Shown in pieces: positions 1-11,298 of a stretch of 64,000 bases of DNA. Position 1 is the first letter of the stretch. Each line of letters starts with the position of its first letter. This stretch comes from Tomocerus qinae (Eukaryota; Arthropoda; Collembola; Entomobryomorpha; Tomoceridae). Made by a program: the position numbers and the translations under genes. The stretch lies in assembly GCA_020055645.1 (NCBI GenBank), contig CM034546.1:106706875-106770874 (forward strand), read 5' to 3'. The notes beneath the pieces were generated by a model, which made no database searches, was not told where the DNA came from, and was given only the letters and a program-made list of their open reading frames with translations.

Positions 1-206
1 TTCTACTGCTCTCAATCAATTATCTAATTATACCTGTAATCATCACATTATTGTAACGTTACTTTTAATGCACCTTATAAATGCTTTTATAAATGCATTG
101 CATTGACTACTCACATGTAGATTTCTTTCTATTGCGCTCAGCCAGAAGTACTTTTAGAACAAAACCACTGTCAAATTATATTGCTGCTTTCAACTGGCTC
201 TTTTTT
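1..206. other. Flank of decayed transposon, no gene seen
   Basis: AT-rich sequence downstream of the YqaJ-nuclease stop codon. No coding exon or clear terminal repeat is seen; the outer end of the transposon is not resolved. Confidence 0.4.
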
Positions 207-984
207 TTACTTAGAAATTATCAATAGCTTCCTGACGGTATTTAGGCTGTCGGATTGGCATGTTTCGTTTAATCCGAGAGTCAATGAGCTCCGGACAAGA
301 TCTTCCTGATAAAATTTTATGAATTTAGTGTACATTTCACTATACAAATGATCCGTTTGTGAACTTCTTTCAATTCTTTGAATGAATGGTTTGAATGGAA
401 TTTGTAAACTATTTTCAATCTTATAAGAATAAACTACAAAATCACACCATTTCCTGTTTGTTACATAAAGTTGCATGATGATCTGCTTATAATTAGCATG
501 CGATTGTTTTAAGACTAACCGCTTATTTATATCGTAATGCAAATAAGGTGACGACATGATTGCGGGTAGAGTGATTGGGTCGTGACCTATCATTGTACTA
601 GGGCATTTGACCTCTAAAATTCCGTCTGTTCCTATCAAACCGTCGGGTGAAGCTGCTAACACTCCGTTTTGTAAGGACACAAACAGACCACATTCTGTTA
701 CAACATTACCTGTTGTTTCAGTATATATTCGTTTTGCTTGCCCTTCTGTTGAACTTCCATGCTTTAAAGAATCAAGGTTTTGTAATTTCGGATCTGGCTT
801 CAGCAAATCTCTAATGATGGAAGAATTGTTAGTTTTATCTCCAAGACTGGCAATACGCCCTGCAAACGATGCTGTTATTCTGTTCTTTCTGTAGTGAAAC
901 CATAAATGATTAGCGGATTGTCCTATGGTCTGTCGTTCAATACTATCTTGTTCAGCTTTGTCTACTTGCAGTTCGGCTATTTTT

Positions 985-2096
985 AGCTCGCCTGACGAGC
1001 TATATAGAATCGCACAGTCTGTCCGTCCGCGCGATGAAACTACACCAAGTTTGTCCCCACGATAACTCCCGAAAGAATTGGCGGAATTTGACCAACCTTG
1101 ACAAAAACGTTGTCTATGGGCTTGTGACGATCCCTATTGATTGTTGACAAAATATGTCTAACGGTTCGCAAATAACAGCCGAAAAAATATGTTATTTAAT
1201 CTTCGGTGTTACTGTTGATTGCCATAATGCCGCTTTTATTGAAAACTTGTTGGAATATTTGTAATGGTTGTAAAACACAGACCAAAATAAATCTGTATGC
1301 TTGTCAAACATGAATTTCTGCTCTTATATAACTTGAGTTAATATAGTATTAATTTCGAAATTATGGGTTAACATATTCAACCTACAAATTGTCCATTTTA
1401 TTCTGCTTGCTTTTAATAGGTAATTTTATAGTCGCAATAAACGTTTCTACTTAAAACTGATCCTGTTAGTGGAAATTAAAAATGGCAATAAAAACATTTG
1501 AGCGTTTCTAAATTAGACTTTTTTCAATAGCAAGAACAATAATGCGATTTTTTGCTTGTTAAAACTGTTTCCAGGTGTCGAAAAACGAGGGTAGAAAAGA
1601 TTAAATTGAAAATTTAGATGTGCTTTTGTTTAACATAGCATGACTTTCATTTGGTAGACAATATTAATCCATTATTGTACACAGGCGTTTTAGCTCGCCC
1701 TAATAAGGAATTTTGATGATGAACATTAATCAATTTTGATTTTCTGTTGATTTTGATAGTCAACATTAATCAATTTTGAATTTCTGTGAATTTTGATAGT
1801 CAACATTAATCAATTTTGAATTTCTGTTAATTTTGATAGTCAGCATCAATCAATTTTGGGTTTCTGTTGATTTTGATAGTCAACATTAATCAATTTTGAT
1901 TTTCTGTTAATTTTGATAGTCAGCATTAATTTTTTTATTTTCTGTCGATTTTCATAATCAACGTTTATCTACTTTAGCTATCCATTTTTTTGATGGTCAA
2001 CATTCATCTATTTTGTTAATCAATAAATATCAAAATAAACCAATTTCTATTATTCTACCAAAGATATGGGCACGGTCCCCTTTACTCAGGCGAGCT
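985..2096. mobile_element. Nested TIR element inserted in the transposase-nuclease pseudogene
   Basis: The interval begins with AGCTCGCCTGA at 985 and ends with its reverse complement at 2086-2096, a perfect 11-bp terminal inverted repeat. The host pseudogene reads sensibly up to 2097 and again from 984 if the interval is skipped: the acidic linker continues directly into the helix before the nuclease domain. The element has no convincing ORF. It holds a 40-bp repeat array and a further AGCTCGCC at 1692. No target-site duplication could be resolved. It is most likely a non-autonomous DNA element. Confidence 0.65.
1711..2025. repeat. 40-bp tandem repeat array, about 8 copies
   Basis: The motif AACATTAATCAATTTTGA recurs with a period of 40 bp, with anchors at 1721, 1761, 1801, 1841, 1881 and 1921, then decayed copies near 1959 and 1998. 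The AT-rich unit includes GATTTTGATAGTCAACATT. It lies wholly inside the nested TIR element and probably forms its core. Confidence 0.9.
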
Positions 2097-4023
2097 TCTG
2101 TTACGGCTTGCTGTAGGTTTTCTTCTATTCGTACGCTAATGAAATCTACATCCATATCAGCGTCGGCTGAGTTTGGGCCATAATCTGCATCACCCATTGA
2201 ATTACGCTTATTTCTGTCACAAAACATAAGTTTCCTTCGTATTAGATTGGGCCTTCGGAATTTCAAACTTTCCTGTTCCGATTTTTTCCAAACAAGCCCC
2301 GGGCTTTTCTTTTCAATACTCTTAAAGGCTTTTGCATAGAAACTTGAACCCGATGTATAAGACAACCCTGCGGCTACTACTCTGGTGTTATAACCTCCTC
2401 TTTGGTAAAAATTTATGCGTTTTCCGCATAAGTATTTTGCACACTGTCTCATGAATCCTTCAGCTCTGTTACTGGTTATGTTATGAATTATCCTGGCTGA
2501 TAAATTAGCCGTACGATTACTGATTTCCATTAGATTATCCCACATTTTTGTCTTTGAAAGGGAAATTACTATATTGGCCTCTTTCTTTCTTTCTTTGGTG
2601 CAAAAACTGTCATCACATTTAGTATGTTGTCCAAATATATGAAACGGAATGTTCTTGATATTATTAGATAATTGCTGCACGGAATCAGGTTTTGCTTGTT
2701 TATTATGAAACACAACTGCGGAGCGCAGAGCTCGCCCAAACCGATTAATTTTGCTCTTTAAAAGCTTTCTGTCACCAATACTATGGCTTTTAGTATCATT
2801 TGAAATTTCAAAGATGCCCTTGTTATATCGCTTAATTGTATGATTGATACATTCAATTTTCTGAATTCGTAATGTTCCGTACTTAACTTCTGAAAGAAGT
2901 CTGGAATATACGGAAGAATCTCCGTCTGCGACAAAACTTTTATACACTAATTGGTGCATCTGCATGCTTGCGTTAAACCCTTCTACAATAATTGATGATT
3001 CCATACTGCTAGAACTTTGTTTATCCCCCAATTTTCAAACAAACGTGTATACGAGGATTTGCCATTTTTCGTCAAGTTTGCATATTATACATAACCTATT
3101 TTTAAATCCACAGAACAAAACCTTTTTATTATGATGTCCGATGATAACTGCACAACCGGAGTTAGAGTTGTACGAGTGGCCATAGGACCGTTTCCCCCAG
3201 CCTCCATCACAATAAACTGTTGTATAAGGATATTCAACTCCGTCCACGGTGACTACATCACCCCGCTGTAGCGCAATCTCGCGCTCTTCTTTGCCGTTTT
3301 CTTGTAATTCTTGCTGTAAAGCAATGCTCCATTTTTTGGATGTACAAGTTTCAAATGATTTATACAGTTGGAAGCATGGAACGTGACACTCCATGACTTG
3401 CAAAAGATTTTGCTAGCCGAAAAGGGGGATCCACCTGCTAAAGTCCCCCAAGCGAAAGCTTCGTTGACTGGGAGATCGGTTGAGTCATCTTCAGTGTCAA
3501 GTTTACTTTTCCAGCAACAGGCTGTGCACGATACATGGAACACGGATCTCAATCCATGAAACACTTCTAAATCGAAACTAATTTTCCCTTCTTTACATTG
3601 TTTTCCGTGGTCCATTGCAATGTTCATGAACCCCCCAAGTGAAGCTATTGGTATTAATCGCCGTCCTTTTAGTTTCACATCCTTTGGCTGAATCGGGTTA
3701 ATTTTCCGCTTCTTTGGAACTGGTGGATCGTCAAAGTCGTCATGTATCAAAGGTGTCACTTCAATTTGATCCATGTTATGCAATGGCGTAATTTGACCCG
3801 TAATGTCCAATGCTGCAAAATTTCTGCCATCAGATTTAATAATCGGTGTTGACGATGCTTCCTTGTTATCAATTTCATTGCTGTTCGTTATGTCAAAAAT
3901 AGAAGATCGTCTCTGTTTATGCGGCGGACGACGTTTTCTAACAGAATTGGTGTTTTTATATTTTGGCATTGAAATGTGTTTATATTGGTCCGGCTTGGAT
4001 ACTATTTTCGCTCTTCGTTTCAT

Positions 4024-4927
4024 AACAAATTCAAAGCATTAAATTGTTAAACCTGAATAAATTCAAAATATATTATTCAAACGGCGAGGTGACTGCATTG
4101 CAAAGCAGAACAGAGTGCCAAAATAATTGATCACAATAAAAATTGATTCCACTTAAAACGATATGAATTGAAAAATGGACTGCACTTGCTTTCTGCTGTT
4201 GTTGAAAAAGGTCGAAATCTCTGTTTAATTTTCAGTATACTCCATTCGCTTCTAAAACACAAATTGGCAAACCTGAATAAATTAAAAATATATTATTAAA
4301 ACAGCAAGTTGACAATTGCAAAGCAGGACGGAGTGCCACAACAATTGATCACAATAAAAATTGATTCCATGTGCAATCTGAAATAAATAATTGATTGAAC
4401 TTACTTTCTTTGTAAAAATGTAAAAAAGGTTGAAATCTCTCAGTTGTATTTTTCAATATACTCTACTCGATTTGAATACAAAATGAAAAAAAGCTGCAAA
4501 TTGTCAACACCTAAATAAAATCAAAACATTGTATTACAATGGCGAGTTGAGTTTATTACCCATGTCATCATACATAATAAAAACCAAAAGAAAATATTAT
4601 ATATATTATATATTTTGATATTTTTCAATCTTAGTACGCTCAACAAAATCTATTACCTTTTCATTTCCCAAAGATGTTACCGTTCTTTCATTTAATGTGG
4701 GCGTAGTTTTAGTTTTCATAAAATTGTGTCAATTTTTATAAAAACAGTGAAGATATTTGATTTTGAAAGTGCTGTGTAATATCTGCATTTGTATGTTGTT
4801 TATTTATTAGAGGAGAGGAGCAATACAAATCAACTCATAAGCAAAACATCCTAACACGTGATACCCAATGTAACACAGTAATCTTCCTTTCCCACAACTA
4901 TACCATCAATTCAAATTTCAAAATTGC
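4024..4927. repeat. Threefold imperfect direct repeat, about 225 bp apart
   Basis: Related blocks begin near 4033, 4265 and 4497. Each starts with AAATTG or a close variant, then an AACCTGAATAAATT-like stretch, then ATATTATT and an AACGGCGAGTTGA-like stretch. The first two continue through CAATTGCAAAGCAG and AATTGATCACAATAAAAATT; the third is truncated. The array sits immediately upstream of the transposase start, so it may be subterminal repeats of that element. No gene is seen in 4561-4927. Confidence 0.75.
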
Positions 4928-5250
4928 ACATCTGTACAAAAAGCGTCCAAAATATGTAACCGATTTAAATTTTGATTTTTGATTTTTGTTTCTGGTATAA
5001 ATATCTCGGACCCAAGGCTCCCCGATTGTCGGTATTTACCTGGCATTAGATGAAATCGCCAGGCAAAGTCATCCCGCGTTTTTCTGGCGAATTTCCAAAA
5101 TTTTTTTCAAAACATAACAAAAATATCAATTTCAAAAGCAGTTTTTGAAGATGTAAGAGCCTTGGGTCCGAGGCTAATAGTGGTTCTTCCATAATCAATT
5201 GACATTTTTTGTTTCAGTTAAGTTTTACTCGGGATTTTTGTACAGATGTG
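4928..5250. mobile_element. Foldback (MITE-like) element with two nested inverted repeats
   Basis: The outer arms CACATCTGTACAAAAA at 4928-4943 and its exact complement at 5235-5250 enclose a second perfect pair, CTCGGACCCAAGGCTC at 5005-5020 and its complement at 5157-5172. The distances between outer and inner arms match (61 and 62 bp), so the unit is one symmetrical palindrome of 323 bp with partly diverged arm sequence. There is no coding capacity. No clear target duplication is visible. Confidence 0.7.
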
Positions 5251-6717
5251 GAGTACGAACTCCTATGTTAACTCATGAACTTATCGCAACCTTAACGGTA
5301 AGTGCAAAATTGTTGGTCGTTGAGATTTTCCCTTGCATTTGCCAGGTTGGTTAGCATATTAAGTGATTAGTTTTTGTTGAATAATATTATGCTATGTTTA
5401 TGCTTGAAGGTAATACAGAGACATCAAAGTAACGTCAAAAGACTCTTCTATATACTTCACTTACGTATTAAACATGTATGGGATACGCGGATCTCACGCA
5501 ACAAAAGAGTAGACACAATTTCCCAACGATACAAATACGAGGACTATGACTATGACAGACAAAAATGCAGTACTGGCTGTATTTAAACGTATGCAATCAC
5601 AGACAGCCTTATGTCTATGTGTATTACATGAGAGTACTACGTGTATGAGTTTCGTGGATGGATGACTAGGAATAGGGTGACTCCGGTGACTTCATTCAAC
5701 TCAACTTACATTTCTGTTATCTTTATCCAACACAAATCCATTGAGTTTTGATTTGAAGACATAATTCATTCTGCAGAACGATTCGTAATTATATCATTTT
5801 TAATTCTACCAGTTTAGGGTCTTTAGGTTTCTAGAACTGACAATAACTTGAAAATCGTTTCCTACTTGGACTGGACTTATTTTTGATCGACAATAGGAAC
5901 GGTAAGTCAGATGTTTTTCACTAAGCTAATAATTATTAATAATTTTATCAGTCAGTTCATTTAATTCTGAATGTTTAATGTTATCTCCTGAGTTAGCAAT
6001 TAGCGTCATTTTAGGTGTGTTCTGAGTGTTAAATGTATTCATAAAGATATACTTTCAAAATAAGTTTCTAAAAATTGTGAATCCTATAATATAATGGTAC
6101 AAAGTACAATGTAGTATAGATAATATTGAATATAATGATATAATAATGTATGTTAATTCGACAATTATTTGACTGCTATGCTGACATGTGTGTCTGAGTC
6201 TGTCCCCTGCTTTATTAGATGATTGAGTGCTTTAAAACTAAACTCCAAGTGAAAACCATGAACCAGGCAAAATGTTGATTAAATTCAAAATTGTAGCAGC
6301 TGGCTGAAAGGAATTTTACGTTTATATGCTTTCATAATTTTATCATTTTAATCTAAATTACATTCAACATTACAATATCAGGATAACATTCCTACCTCGG
6401 CTAGCTATTGGCAAATAAATTGTATATGACATAAGAGTGTCAAAAATTATGAACTTTAGCTATTATTTACTGCTTCTAGCATTAGTATTCAAATCCAAAC
6501 TGCCAGTCAGTTCTGTGATCTGTAATAGAAATCAAAATCAAAATCATAACTACTAGCTAAACCGTCACCCATTCAATGTTCCCCAATCCCCAAAGTTGTA
6601 ACGGCCTGAAAAAGGATTGAATACTAAATAATGTGAACCAGAAATATTAAGCTACAATAATATTATTTTATACGCTAAAATTATCTGTTTTTACAGGTGA
6701 TCTATAGTACCTTCACA
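5251..6717. other. 5' flank and probable 5' UTR intron of ALIX
   Basis: There is no coding exon. The sequence just before the ALIX start has a good acceptor (TTTTTACAG at about 6696), so the first exon is probably non-coding. Possible donors are AACGGTAAGT near 5295 and AACGGTAAGT near 5899. The short ORF at 5374-5586 has no protein-like features. Confidence 0.5.
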
Positions 6718-9700
6718 ATGTCGGATTTGCTTAGCGTTCCTCTTAAGAAAACGACAGATGTAGATCTCGTGAAACCATTAAAGAATTTAATTTCCAGCTT
6801 ATATTCTACTGCGGACCGACCAGAAGATTTTTCGTCGGCCATTAATGAACTCAGCAAAATTAGAAACCAGGCATTGTCGAAAACTATTGACAAATCGTTG
6901 CCAGCCTTGGAATTGCTCTACCGGTATGTTAATTATAATATTGTCATGTTTTGTGTAAATGAAAAACAATAATTTATCACATAATGATGTATTTAGCATA
7001 TAATTAATTGTTTCAATTTATTCCTTTTGCAGATATCATGACCAAATCTGTGTACTAGAAACAAAAATTCCAGCCCAAGAGGTTCAAATTCCCTTCAAAT
7101 GGAAAGATGCTTTTGATAAAGGTTCTCTGTTTGGTGGAAAAGTTAGCCTAAGTGAGTATTTGTAATTACAGTTTTTAATACTATATACCTTTATTGTTTA
7201 GACACATCATAATTTAATGTCGAATAATAAAAATTCTTAAACTTTTGTTAAATTAGGCATCATTTAAGAATAAACGTTGTGTTACGAAGGTTAATTGGTA
7301 CAATTTTAAAATTACAGCCGTTTCATCTTTGGGATATGAAAAATCATGTGTCCTATTCAACATTGCCGCAATGCAGAGCCAAGTTGGAGCAATGGGGAGA
7401 ATATCAGACACTGACGAAGAACTAAAATCGGCTGCCAAACTATTCCAGGTCAGATTTTCAATAAAAACACTTTACAACAGGATTTGATTTTGTTTTCCAT
7501 CGGAGAGTAACAATTTTTTAATTTTCCCATTATAGAGTGCATCTGGGATATTTTCACAATTAAAAGCAGCTCCGTCAACTATGGGAGGACAAGAACCCAC
7601 CCCTGACTTGAGTGGGGATACTGTGTCAGCATTGTCAGCATTGATGTTAGCACAAGCACAGGAAATATTTGTTACTAAGGCCATTCAAAATAAAATGAAA
7701 GATGTCATTGTCGCAAAATTATGCGTTCAAGCAGAAGATATGTACGCTGACGCTTTACGCCAACTACAGCGAGATACTGTGAAGCATTTATGGGACCTGA
7801 AGTGGCTACCTACAGTAAGATCACTAATTATGATAACCGTATGCAAAAAGCTACGTGTAAGCGTCAATTTTTATTTTCAAATTTTCAACTTTTTAACTAA
7901 GGTGGCCGGAAAACAAGCAGCTTATTCTGCGTTGGCACAGTTCTTCCAGAGTCAAGTTTGTGGAAACAATAAGCAAGTAGGAGAACAAATAGCAAGATTG
8001 ACACATTGCATAGATATTCTTAAGCAGGCCCAATCCAGATCTGGCAATCCAGGATTTTTTTCGGACTACGTCAACAAAGCAACCAGATTATTAGCTGATG
8101 CCAAGAAGGACAACGATTTCATCTATCATGAGCGTATTCCAGATCCATCATCGCTTAGTCACATTGAGAAAACGGCATCAGCTCGACTTGCTAAGGCTAT
8201 TCCAGTAGCAGAGCGTCTGTCCACCAATTTTAGAGACCTGTACGATTTATTTATTTTGATTCTTTGGACATTTTTGAATAATAATGAAGAAGTAATTATT
8301 TTTTATATTATTTGTAGATTTGATGAGCTTGTTCCCGTTACGGTACACCAAGCTATGGCGTCCTGTGATGTTAGGAAGGCAGAGATGACCAATTCGAAAA
8401 TAGGAGCACTCCGCGAGGCATCGCAATTGCTAAATTCAATACTAGCGTCCTTGAACTTACCTGCTGCATTAGAAGACTCTCAAGGTGCTGCTGATGATGT
8501 ACCACAATCATTGAAAGAAAAGGCCAGAGCAGTCGAGGAAGCAGGCGGTGTAGCTGCCTTGCAAAGGACAATAAATGAAATGCCGGAGTTGGTTCAGAGA
8601 AACAAAGAAATATTGGACGAGGTGCTTTGTCTTAATTAATTCTTGTCAAATATCATTTTTCTACTAGTTTTGTCACGCTAAAAGGCGTTTATTTACTGTT
8701 TACAAAAATTCTAAAACTAGGCGGAAAGACTTCTGCGAGAAGAGGAAGAATCGGACAATCAATTAAGAGCACAATTAAAAGATAAGTGGACAAGGACATC
8801 TTCGGACAAACTAAACGGAACTTTCAAAACAAATGCTGCTAGGTATAGGGAAATCATCAATAACGCTCTGGCAGCTGACGAAGTCGTCAGGTAGGGATTA
8901 CCAATTTAAGCAATTATACAAAAATGCAATTAACTTTATCCTGCCCCGGGATTGACTGTTTCATTGTTATTATTTAGAGGCAAATTGGCTACTCATGGAC
9001 AAGCCATGGAAATGCTAAGTCGTGGGGAAGGTGGACTGGCTGATGTTTTGCCGAAAGGATCCTCGAACAAGGGTACAGGATCGGCAAGTGCTCGCGAAAA
9101 TCTTAAGCGCTTGATGTTTCAGGTGAACAATTCACACCCAAGGGCCAAATGTTTATTGAATTTGGATACATTGACAAATGCTAAATCTGTTTTTGATTTA
9201 CTTTAGGTCGAAAGCTTGAAAGGAGAACGAGAGACTTTAGAAAATGATTTGAAAATGAATAACTTTGATCTTAAAACTCCATTTTTAAATGCATTGGCAC
9301 AAGATGGAGGTATAAATGAGCCTGCAATTTCAGTGGAACTTCTTGGAGAAGCATTTGCTCCTTTAGAGCAGAAGGTCAAGGACTCTTTGGCGAAACAAGA
9401 AAGCTTGATTGCAGCCATCCAACAGAACAGTGATGAATACTTTGGTAGACAGAGTTCGGGTGAAAACACTTTAAATAGAAGAGATCAAATTATGCGACAA
9501 CTTGCTGAAGGGTACGATGCTTTCACAGATTTGCAAAGCAATGTCAAAGAAGGCACCAAGTTTTACAATGACCTGACTCAGGTAATTGCCATAAAATTAG
9601 CTGAAAGCTTTCTCTTTCAATTTAGAGAAATTTAATAGTATATATTTTCCTCCTAAGGCAAGCCCGTATTTAAATAATTAAATAATCCTTTCAGTTGTTG

Positions 9701-10274
9701 CTGTCATTCCAAAATAAAATCAGTGACTACTGTTTTGCAAGAAAAACTGAAAAGGAAGAATTATTGAAAGATGTGACTCGTGATGCATCAAGTGCTTCAA
9801 ATCAGCAAAGTCCGCCTCCAAGACCACCACCTCCTACTGCTACTCCTGCATCGAACCCGGCCTACACTTCAGCTCCTGCCCCTGCTCCAGGGTCAGCACC
9901 ACCGCAATATCAACAGCAACCAGGAGCAGTGCCTTATCCTACTGGCTATCCACAAGCGATGCCCATGCCATATCAACCCCAGGCAAGTCCTTACCCGATG
10001 GCATACACACCCATGCCAGCGGCATTCAACCCATATGCGACGTATCCCCCTCCATCTAGTAAGTGGCAATTTTCTCCTCTCTCTTATAATATTATATTTT
10101 GACACATAATGGATTTCTACCTTCACCTATTGGATAATAATGAATAAAAAATATGTATCAGTAATTATATGGCTGTAATTTACAGATTATCCATACCCTA
10201 TGCAACCAATGGGTTATGCCCAACCTCCTGGAGGATACTACCAGCCGCCGCAGCAGCAACCTCCTCCCCAATAA
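6718..10274 (+). CDS. PDCD6IP: ALIX / programmed cell death 6-interacting protein (Bro1 domain)
   Basis: ESCRT accessory protein that links cargo and ESCRT-III in multivesicular-body sorting, membrane repair and cytokinesis. Eleven exons: 6718-6923, 7033-7151, 7318-7448, 7536-7814, 7902-8239, 8318-8621, 8721-8890, 8978-9122, 9207-9581, 9695-10058, 10186-10274, giving 839 aa (human about 868). Residues 1 to about 365 form the Bro1 domain ([25 protein letters not shown] with Tyr320 where human ALIX has Tyr319). The coiled V domain follows to about 705, then a proline-rich tail from about 729 ([20 protein letters not shown]) ending GGYYQPP. The ATG at 6718 gives [11 protein letters not shown], as expected for the family. 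Two introns (7815-7901, 8240-8317) are multiples of three without stops. It is convergent with PUS1. AATAAA signals lie at 11013 and 11159. The identification is firm; exon ends rest on consensus and phase. Confidence 0.95.
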
Positions 10275-11298
10275 GCACCTAGACCTACTTAGCAATCCTA
10301 CTAATTGCAAACCCAGTTTTATTGCCACTGCACTTAATGTTTCACACACTACTGGATTCCTTGCTTTAAATTGTAATAGAACTGTCAATGTCAAAGCGTC
10401 AACAGCAGTATATAGGTACTCAGGTACAACTAAAACTGTGCATGTAACTATTGTATAGCAATAGATCCTGTTCTTCACAAAAGTATTTCTATGATGAATT
10501 AAATAATATAATGTTTATAAACATAATTTTGTTTTTTGGGAGTACTAGTTAAAGTTTCTATCTTTCTGTCTTTGGATATAAGTTAACATTTCAATGTGCA
10601 TACCCTTATGTGCAAGGGACGTTTTGTTATAGCATACATCGTTTAGACAGCAATACCAAAATCGCATTCAAAAAAGCCTTGAGATTTCTATTGCGTATGT
10701 AGGTAGTATTGTATATTAACAGATGCCATTACTGGGTAATTTTACGAATAATTGCCAAAAGTTATACTATATAAACAGTAAATCACCTACACTCTTTTAA
10801 AAATCTGTTATTTGTCTCGTTTGCACTTTTCTTTGTAAATATTGGCCTTGTTGAAATTGAATGATACTTATATTCCTGATTTGTATTTTCAAATCTATAT
10901 AGTTCATATGTAAAATCTATTGCTTTAAAAGTTGTAAAATTCGCATTATTACTTAGCACTAGCAGTAGTCAACATGTTATGTATGTATACTACTTTATAC
11001 TATTGCAACATCAATAAATTAAGTTTACATTATAGTTGCTTCTCAGAAACAGACATTATGTAAACAATTATTTTAGACTATTCCTGAGATAGTGATGTGT
11101 CGAATTCATGTTATAAAGTGAATAGAAAGAAGCTGTGCTGTGCGGTCTGTTTTCTCTGAATAAATCTAATCTTCACAAAAGTCAATTCTAGATATGTAAT
11201 TAAGTTTACGTATCAAAACAATTATTTTATTTAAAAATTCGAAAGCCCAAAGAAACTACAAATAAACAGGTTTTGATAAATTGATGCATCAATACATG
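10275..11298. other. Shared 3' region of ALIX and PUS1
   Basis: Non-coding sequence between two convergent stop codons. Plus-strand AATAAA hexamers at 11013-11018 and 11159-11164 suit ALIX. The complement of AATAAA at 11226-11231 suits PUS1, about 70 bp past its stop. The predicted 3' ends nearly meet. Confidence 0.6.

Larger units (their letters stand above)
207..4023 (-). pseudogene. Decayed transposon: Mutator-like transposase plus YqaJ-type nuclease
   Basis: One degenerate coding unit read right to left. The N-terminal part (4023 to about 3350) is basic with a cysteine-rich segment. The frame then shifts, and 3403-3035 carries VDGVEYPYTTVYCDGGWGKR followed by RSYGHSYNSNSGCAVIIG, the signature of arthropod Mutator-like transposase domains. 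An in-frame TGA near 3032-3034 precedes 3031-2097 (FVADGDSSVYSRL, IECINHTIKRYNK). The frame resumes beyond an insertion (985-2096) with IERQTIGQSANHLW and RKNRITASF, and the PD-(D/E)XK core ASPDGLIG...ILEVKCP ends at 207. YqaJ-type domains are phage-recombinase-like nucleases, and this pairing is known from arthropod mobile elements. The frameshift, nonsense codon and nested insertion show the copy is dead. The family assignment is from motif recall; terminal repeats are not identified. Confidence 0.85.

Noticed and set aside
207..806. Possible viral insertion, from the YqaJ 'viral recombinase' label
   Set aside because: The nuclease domain is fused to a Mutator-type transposase and flanked by transposon debris, so a DNA transposon explains it; no viral structural or replication gene is present.
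607..894. Plus-strand 95-codon ORF
   Set aside because: Shadow of the minus-strand YqaJ-type nuclease, whose conserved motifs read on the other strand.
5374..5586. 70-codon ORF upstream of ALIX
   Set aside because: Random-looking composition, no splice context, and it lies in the probable 5' UTR intron.
9780..10126. Second-frame and minus-strand ORFs over the ALIX tail
   Set aside because: Shadows of the repetitive proline-rich coding sequence.
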